Assembly: GCA_937892105.1 (NCBI GenBank) | Contig: CALAUZ010000409.1 | Span: forward strand, 1-6,412 | DNA: 6,412 nt | Source of the DNA: an uncultured Fretibacterium sp. | Lineage (GTDB): Bacteria > Synergistota > Synergistia > Synergistales > Aminobacteriaceae | Reading direction: 5' to 3' | Shown: one piece after another, positions 3,363 through 6,412 of the stretch | Layout of the letters: each line of letters starts with the position of its first letter | How positions within the stretch are numbered: position 1 is the stretch's first letter | The notes under the pieces: model-generated | What the model was told of the DNA's origin: nothing | Databases searched by the model: none | Seen by the model: the letters and a program-made list of their open reading frames with translations, nothing else | Position numbers and translations under genes: made by a program

Positions 3363-5309
3363 TTACTCTCTCTCCATGAATAAGTTATATCTCGAATAAA
3401 ACTCTAAATGTATACTCCCGGGCGCTCCATTCCTATGCTTCAATATCTTGGCCTCAATCGCTATCGGCTCTCCGCTCCGCTTGCAAGCGTCTACGGTTTC
3501 AAGGGTCTTTTGAAGTCGTTCCTTGTATTCAGCTTCCTTCTCTCCACTTGCTCGGTCTATGCCGTCTATCTGCATACCTATCAACACATCAGAGCTGTAT
3601 TCTATTGCTCCGCTCTCCTTGAATGAGGCCATTGTTACGGGCGTGTTATAGCTCTCTCGGTTGAAACTTGATATGCCTATTACTGGGAGCTGATAATCGC
3701 GGCTTAGTCTCTTTAGCTCCAATACACTCTTGTCCACATTCTGCTTATCTGTGTACCTGTCGTTATATGGAGCTAAGATTTGCAGATAGTCAATCACTAC
3801 TACGGGGGCTTGCCCATCATGTGTTTTTATATAGGCCTCCACATAGCTAGTGATTTGCTTTACTCCTACGTCTCCTATGCCCTCAATTATTGTCAAGTTT
3901 TCCCCCCATTCGGAATATTCCTCTATCACTTTCCGTATATGCTCCTCATGTTCAGGGTTGCCATAAAATGACGCTCTCAGTATCCCCCGCGTTGATAATG
4001 CATTCTTCGTTCGCCCTGTCTGTGAGAGTGAGAGCATTAATGACTCTCGGCTTATTGTCTTGGCCATTAGTTCAGAGCGGCTCATTTCTAGGCTGAATAT
4101 CAGCACTCCATGCCCTGCCTTTGCTATGTTATCTGCTATCTGCAAGGCTAGCGTCGTTTTACCTAATGAGCTTATCGCACCTATGAAATAAAGCCCGGGA
4201 TATAATCCCCCGTCTAGGAGTTCGTCAAGAGCTTCAAATCCTGTCGGTATTGCCTTCCCTTCCCTTGACTTCAAAAGCTCCTCCATGTAGTCATTAAGGC
4301 GTTCAGATACCGGCTTCAACTGCTCTTCATCCACACTTGTTTTCTCGTCTGTGGGGGGATTAGCATTCTCCTTGCGGCTTCTCTCTGTATATCCAGTATA
4401 TGAACTACTATGCTCCGGAGTTCCTCTTATCGCTTCGGCTATCGTCCTTTCTCCATACGTTTGAGAGCCGCGCGGTTCGTCCCATTTTTCCCGCATAAGC
4501 ATTGACGCTCTGAACATCATATCCATTCGCCGCGCGTCATTCCCTGTATAGTGCGCTAAGTGATTACACAGGGCTAATTCGGCCTCACTACTACTCGCAT
4601 ACCCTGATATATCGCCGTCATACAACGCCCTTATCCTACGGCCATTAGGCGCATTAAACATTCGCTCCCATAATTCTACGCCGCTAATGTCCGATGAATA
4701 CTGCTTTTGTTCAAATGGTATAATTATTGATTCTAGCTTTTTCTTCTCGGTCTTGGCCAAGTACTCAGAGTATATCTGCAAGGCCTCTTGTGTACGCTCT
4801 GCAATAGGCCTCACTTCTTCGTATGGCTTGCCGGTTACTGTCAAGTAATGCTCTCCGAAATACAGCTCTAATCCTAGGTCCGATTTCCGCGCCCCGAGTT
4901 TGCCTCCTAATCTCCCTCTCAGCGTCTCCGCTCCCTCTGAAACACTGAACAGGATATGCAACCCCCGCCCGCTCGGTGATCGCTCCGTGTAGCTGTTCAT
5001 TCTGTCCACAATAGAGCGGGCAAAGGCACTCAGCTCTCCGCTCTCACTTATTACGTGGTCTAAGTCTATGCCCGCTATTCCGTTCCCTAACTCAAACCCT
5101 ATTCCGCCCCGGCCAAGCCGCGCAACCGCCGCCGCCGCCGTCTCAAAATCCGACCATGTCGACGCGTCATTAGCTTTAGCTCCCACACTGGGGGTGTTCG
5201 GGGTGTAGGGACTCTTCGGCTTCTCCTCATTCATTCCCCATATTACCCACTGTTTCAATTCCTTCATTTCGGGGGGTATCACTTCATACTTCTCACGTGA
5301 GTCCGTCAT
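3363..5309 (-). CDS. PrimPol-DnaB fusion: primase-polymerase with C-terminal replicative helicase
   Basis: A 648-residue replication enzyme. Residues 10-180 form an archaeo-eukaryotic-type primase-polymerase domain: acidic Asp82 and Asp84 in GIDLDHV, His118 in SPSGRGLHIL and Glu148 in LGLELYF, with YLTVTGK following. Residues 210-298 (WERMFNAPNG, then SEAELALCNHLAHYTG and MREKW) match the helix-bundle domain that follows PrimPol in this group. After a charged linker (300-330), residues 335-648 are a DnaB/RecA-like helicase: Walker A GAISSLGKTT (377-386), catalytic Glu408 in FSLEM, Walker B VVVIDY (503-508), ISSFNR (547-551) and the KHRNG motif (624-628) typical of DnaB. The DnaB N-terminal domain is absent, replaced by PrimPol. 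All key residues are intact. The start has AAAGGAGA 7 nt upstream. It would unwind and prime at the plasmid origin beside it. Confidence 0.93.
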   Translation of the reverse strand: MTDSREKYEVIPPEMKELKQWVIWGMNEEKPKSPYTPNTPSVGAKANDASTWSDFETAAAAVARLGRGGIGFELGNGIAGIDLDHVISESGELSAFARSIVDRMNSYTERSPSGRGLHILFSVSEGAETLRGRLGGKLGARKSDLGLELYFGEHYLTVTGKPYEEVRPIAERTQEALQIYSEYLAKTEKKKLESIIIPFEQKQYSSDISGVELWERMFNAPNGRRIRALYDGDISGYASSSEAELALCNHLAHYTGNDARRMDMMFRASMLMREKWDEPRGSQTYGERTIAEAIRGTPEHSSSYTGYTERSRKENANPPTDEKTSVDEEQLKPVSERLNDYMEELLKSREGKAIPTGFEALDELLDGGLYPGLYFIGAISSLGKTTLALQIADNIAKAGHGVLIFSLEMSRSELMAKTISRESLMLSLSQTGRTKNALSTRGILRASFYGNPEHEEHIRKVIEEYSEWGENLTIIEGIGDVGVKQITSYVEAYIKTHDGQAPVVVIDYLQILAPYNDRYTDKQNVDKSVLELKRLSRDYQLPVIGISSFNRESYNTPVTMASFKESGAIEYSSDVLIGMQIDGIDRASGEKEAEYKERLQKTLETVDACKRSGEPIAIEAKILKHRNGAPGSIHLEFYSRYNLFMERE

Positions 5310-5316
5310 TCCGGAT

Positions 5317-5324
5317 TCTCCTTT
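5317..5324 (-). promoter_or_regulatory. Strong ribosome-binding site of the PrimPol-helicase
   Basis: AAAGGAGA on the minus strand lies 7 nt before the ATG at 5309, close to the optimum for a Gram-positive-type host, and supports that start. Confidence 0.8.
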
Positions 5325-5392
5325 CGTTAATGTTGGTCAACTGTATTTTGCATTTTCTCGCTTCCACAGGGGATAAACTCAGTCATATTCTA

Positions 5393-5424
5393 GGAAAACG
5401 CCCGCTAAAAAAGGGCGTTTTTCC
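5393..5424. terminator. Bidirectional terminator or attenuator ahead of the PrimPol-helicase
   Basis: AAAACGCCC (5395-5403) and GGGCGTTTT (5413-5421) are a perfect 9-bp inverted repeat with a 9-base loop. A-runs on the left and T-runs on the right give both strands a U-rich end, and flanking GG/CC can add pairs. On the minus strand it would stop read-through from rep and the iteron region before the PrimPol gene. As no clear promoter is seen between it and that gene, it may instead act as a leaky attenuator. Confidence 0.7.
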
Positions 5425-5446
5425 TCTCAGATAGGAGTCCTGAGAG
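5424..5446. repeat. 7-bp inverted repeat CTCTCAG / CTGAGAG
   Basis: CTCTCAG (5424-5430) and CTGAGAG (5440-5446) abut the bidirectional terminator and share its edge. The word CTAGGAAAA occurs at both outer sides (5390-5398 and 5449-5457), so this stretch could fold in more than one way. An anti-terminator role is possible but not shown. Confidence 0.45.
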
Positions 5447-5501
5447 TCCTAGGAAAAATCACCCCTCCTAAGTGTGGATGTTGCAAGGCTTTACAAATTC
5501 G

Positions 5502-5567
5502 ATAGCGCACCGATACCCCCCAAATAGCGCACCGATACCCCCCAAATAGCGCACTGATACCCCCTCT
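5502..5567. repeat. Three iterons, 22-bp period: probable replication origin
   Basis: The 19-base core ATAGCGCACCGATACCCCC occurs at 5502-5520, 5524-5542 and 5546-5564, the last with one change (C to T). The exact 22-bp period places the copies on the same DNA face at about two helical turns. Such iterons bind plasmid Rep proteins. They lie between the 3' end of rep and the PrimPol-helicase gene. AT-richer DNA (TTTACAAATT, 5491-5500) is immediately to the left, and a DnaA-box-like TGTGGATG is at 5473-5480 (two mismatches to the consensus as read in reverse). Confidence 0.8.
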
Positions 5568-5575
5568 ACTATACT

Positions 5576-5615
5576 GAGTGCTAATGTGTATTTTTGAGTG
5601 CCAAAATTAGCACTC
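5576..5615. promoter_or_regulatory. CIRCE-like half-sites forming an operator next to the iterons
   Basis: Three related 9-mers are present: GAGTGCTAA (5576-5584), GAGTGCCAA (5596-5604) and TTAGCACTC (5607-5615). The last two make a 20-bp palindrome with one mismatch; the first lies exactly 20 bp from the second in direct orientation. The outer pair are exact copies of the half-sites of CIRCE, the HrcA operator, but in the opposite order (CIRCE is TTAGCACTC-N9-GAGTGCTAA). It is likely a protein-binding site near the origin, for Rep dimers or another repressor. The rest of 5616-5693 holds only a weak TACCC/GGGTA inverted repeat (5637-5661) before the rep stop. Confidence 0.55.
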
Positions 5616-5693
5616 TTCGGAGAGCATAAGTATAGATACCCGCCCGTTATGAGCGTGGGTAAAAATCAAGCTGTGATACTGAATGACTAGCTG

Positions 5694-6412
5694 TTATTCT
5701 TTCTTGGCCGCCGCGCGTCTGCTTTTACCTGCCAGATACTTTTTGCCTCTTTTCGTAGAGTCTGGGTAATCAGGTAGCGTGAAGTCAATCATGAAGTTCT
5801 GCCAATCCTCAAAGGAGTAAAGAGCAAGTTCGTAATCATAGAGCGGCTCTCCGTTACTGTGGGTATAATGCCAGTCAACGAGGCCGTAAATATCGGCGAT
5901 AGCGTCTAAATCACGCTCTACAGGCTTCATGATAAGTTGTTCATAATGCCTGTCTTTGTAGTGTTTTGCGTCCATTTCATCCACAGTAGGGAGTTCGGGG
6001 CATGCCTTCAAAAGAGCCTCTACGGATATGCGCGGGGGCTGTCCTTTATTCATTCTGACTCTGTAGACTTCTGACAGATGCCGCGCGATTGGGTAGGCGT
6101 AAGGATTCTTATGCGGGTTGATAGTGAAAATCTTAATATTGACGGGCATAATATATCTAGTGCATAGGTACTCTAAGAGCTTCACGGAGAATGCTACACA
6201 TATCCTGCTATCGATAACAGGGTCTTTGTCAAGCGTTCTTGTTTCCTCTGTACTGTCCAGCAGGTAGGAGCTGAAATGTTTTTTGAGGCTCTTTCTGCGC
6301 TTGCCTGTACCTTCCCAGACTTCATAATCAAAAGTCATGTAGAGACTGAACAGGGCTTCTGCCGCAGCTCTAAGCTGTTCACGTGCATTTTTTCTGTCAG
6401 AGAGAGCGCATA
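5694..6412 (-). CDS. Probable plasmid replication initiator, C-terminal part (same gene as 1-428)
   Basis: This continues the gene starting at 428 in the same frame; bases 6358-6412 repeat 1-55 and encode the same residues. The ATG at 6338 (residue 150) is internal, not the true start, because the frame is open from it through the junction to the ATG at 428. Residues 195-310 look like a second winged-helix domain: SVKLLEYLCTRY, then YPIARHLSEVYRVRMNKGQ, RISVEALLKACPELPT and a KPVERDLDAIADIYGL helix followed by a beta-hairpin with an aromatic-rich strand (VDWHYTHSNGEPLY). The C-terminus is strongly basic (KRGKKYLAGKSRRAAAKKE), suited to DNA contact. The gene ends with TAA at 5696-5694, about 125 bp before the iterons. 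I infer an iteron-binding initiator; the two-domain layout and context support this, but the sequence alone does not name the family. Confidence 0.6.
   Translation of the reverse strand, partial: CALSDRKNAREQLRAAAEALFSLYMTFDYEVWEGTGKRRKSLKKHFSSYLLDSTEETRTLDKDPVIDSRICVAFSVKLLEYLCTRYIMPVNIKIFTINPHKNPYAYPIARHLSEVYRVRMNKGQPPRISVEALLKACPELPTVDEMDAKHYKDRHYEQLIMKPVERDLDAIADIYGLVDWHYTHSNGEPLYDYELALYSFEDWQNFMIDFTLPDYPDSTKRGKKYLAGKSRRAAAKKE
6358..6412. repeat. Terminal redundancy, right copy (circular contig)
   Basis: Exact repeat of bases 1-55. Remove one copy before counting genes or repeats in this element. Confidence 0.95.

Noticed and set aside
5363..5376. DnaA box in TCCACAGGGGATAA
   Set aside because: The halves of a DnaA box are separated by extra bases; no 9-mer here matches TTATCCACA.
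5428..5463. Minus-strand GTG-started 11-codon leader peptide ahead of the bidirectional terminator
   Set aside because: The AGGAGGG in front overlaps or touches the GTG, leaving almost no spacing, and the codons show no run of one amino acid as in attenuator leaders.
5502..5567. CRISPR array
   Set aside because: The units repeat head to tail at 22 bp with no unique spacers, so they are iterons.
5637..5661. TACCC / GGGTA hairpin as terminator of rep
   Set aside because: The stem is only five pairs before mismatches and no U-tract follows on the minus strand.

Overview
This window is almost certainly one complete small circular plasmid (or phage-plasmid-like replicon) written out linearly. 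Bases 1-55 recur exactly at 6358-6412, so the unit is about 6357 bp. The 55-bp overlap looks like an assembler k-mer overlap rather than a biological terminal repeat. Joining the ends restores an uninterrupted 363-codon gene that the linear record cuts in two. The host looks like a Gram-positive-type bacterium, most likely a Bacillota/Clostridia gut-type host. The grounds are strong AAAGGAGA and AGGGAGA Shine-Dalgarno sites, a perfect TTGACA-17-TATAAT promoter, moderate GC, and a Xer-site-like sequence resembling Bacillus dif. The host assignment is inference.

All five genes lie on the minus strand, with three intergenic control regions between them. In the direction of transcription they are: (1) a probable replication initiator (428 down to 1, continuing 6357 to 5694). 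Its long leader contains a predicted antisense RNA (promoter 550-578, RNA about 585-647) and a hairpin that can hide a GGAGG ribosome-binding element. (2) A probable origin region (5310-5693) with three 22-bp iterons, an operator-like palindrome built of CIRCE-type half-sites, and a bidirectional terminator. (3) A 648-residue PrimPol-DnaB-type primase-helicase (5309-3363), followed 6 bp later by a 170-residue accessory protein with a TubC-docking-like segment (3356-2844) and a clear intrinsic terminator (2835-2798). (4) A site-specific recombination module. It has a 28-bp Xer/dif-like site (2579-2606), a duplicated -35/operator unit, a perfect promoter, a tyrosine recombinase (2460-1507), and a co-transcribed protein (1488-793). 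That protein appears to join a recombinase-like core-binding domain to an acidic linker and a C-terminal ribbon-helix-helix domain.

Working together, Rep plus iterons would open the origin, the PrimPol-helicase would unwind and prime, and the antisense RNA plus palindrome would set copy number. The recombinase and dif-like site would resolve multimers or allow integration. No mobilisation relaxase, resistance gene, toxin-antitoxin pair or virion gene is visible, so the element is cryptic.

The most novel points are the recombinase-mimic/RHH protein beside its recombinase, the predicted antisense-RNA copy control combined with iterons, the rearranged CIRCE half-sites near the iterons, and two strongly over-represented short words (CTTGGCC and TGTGGAGG) scattered through coding and non-coding DNA.
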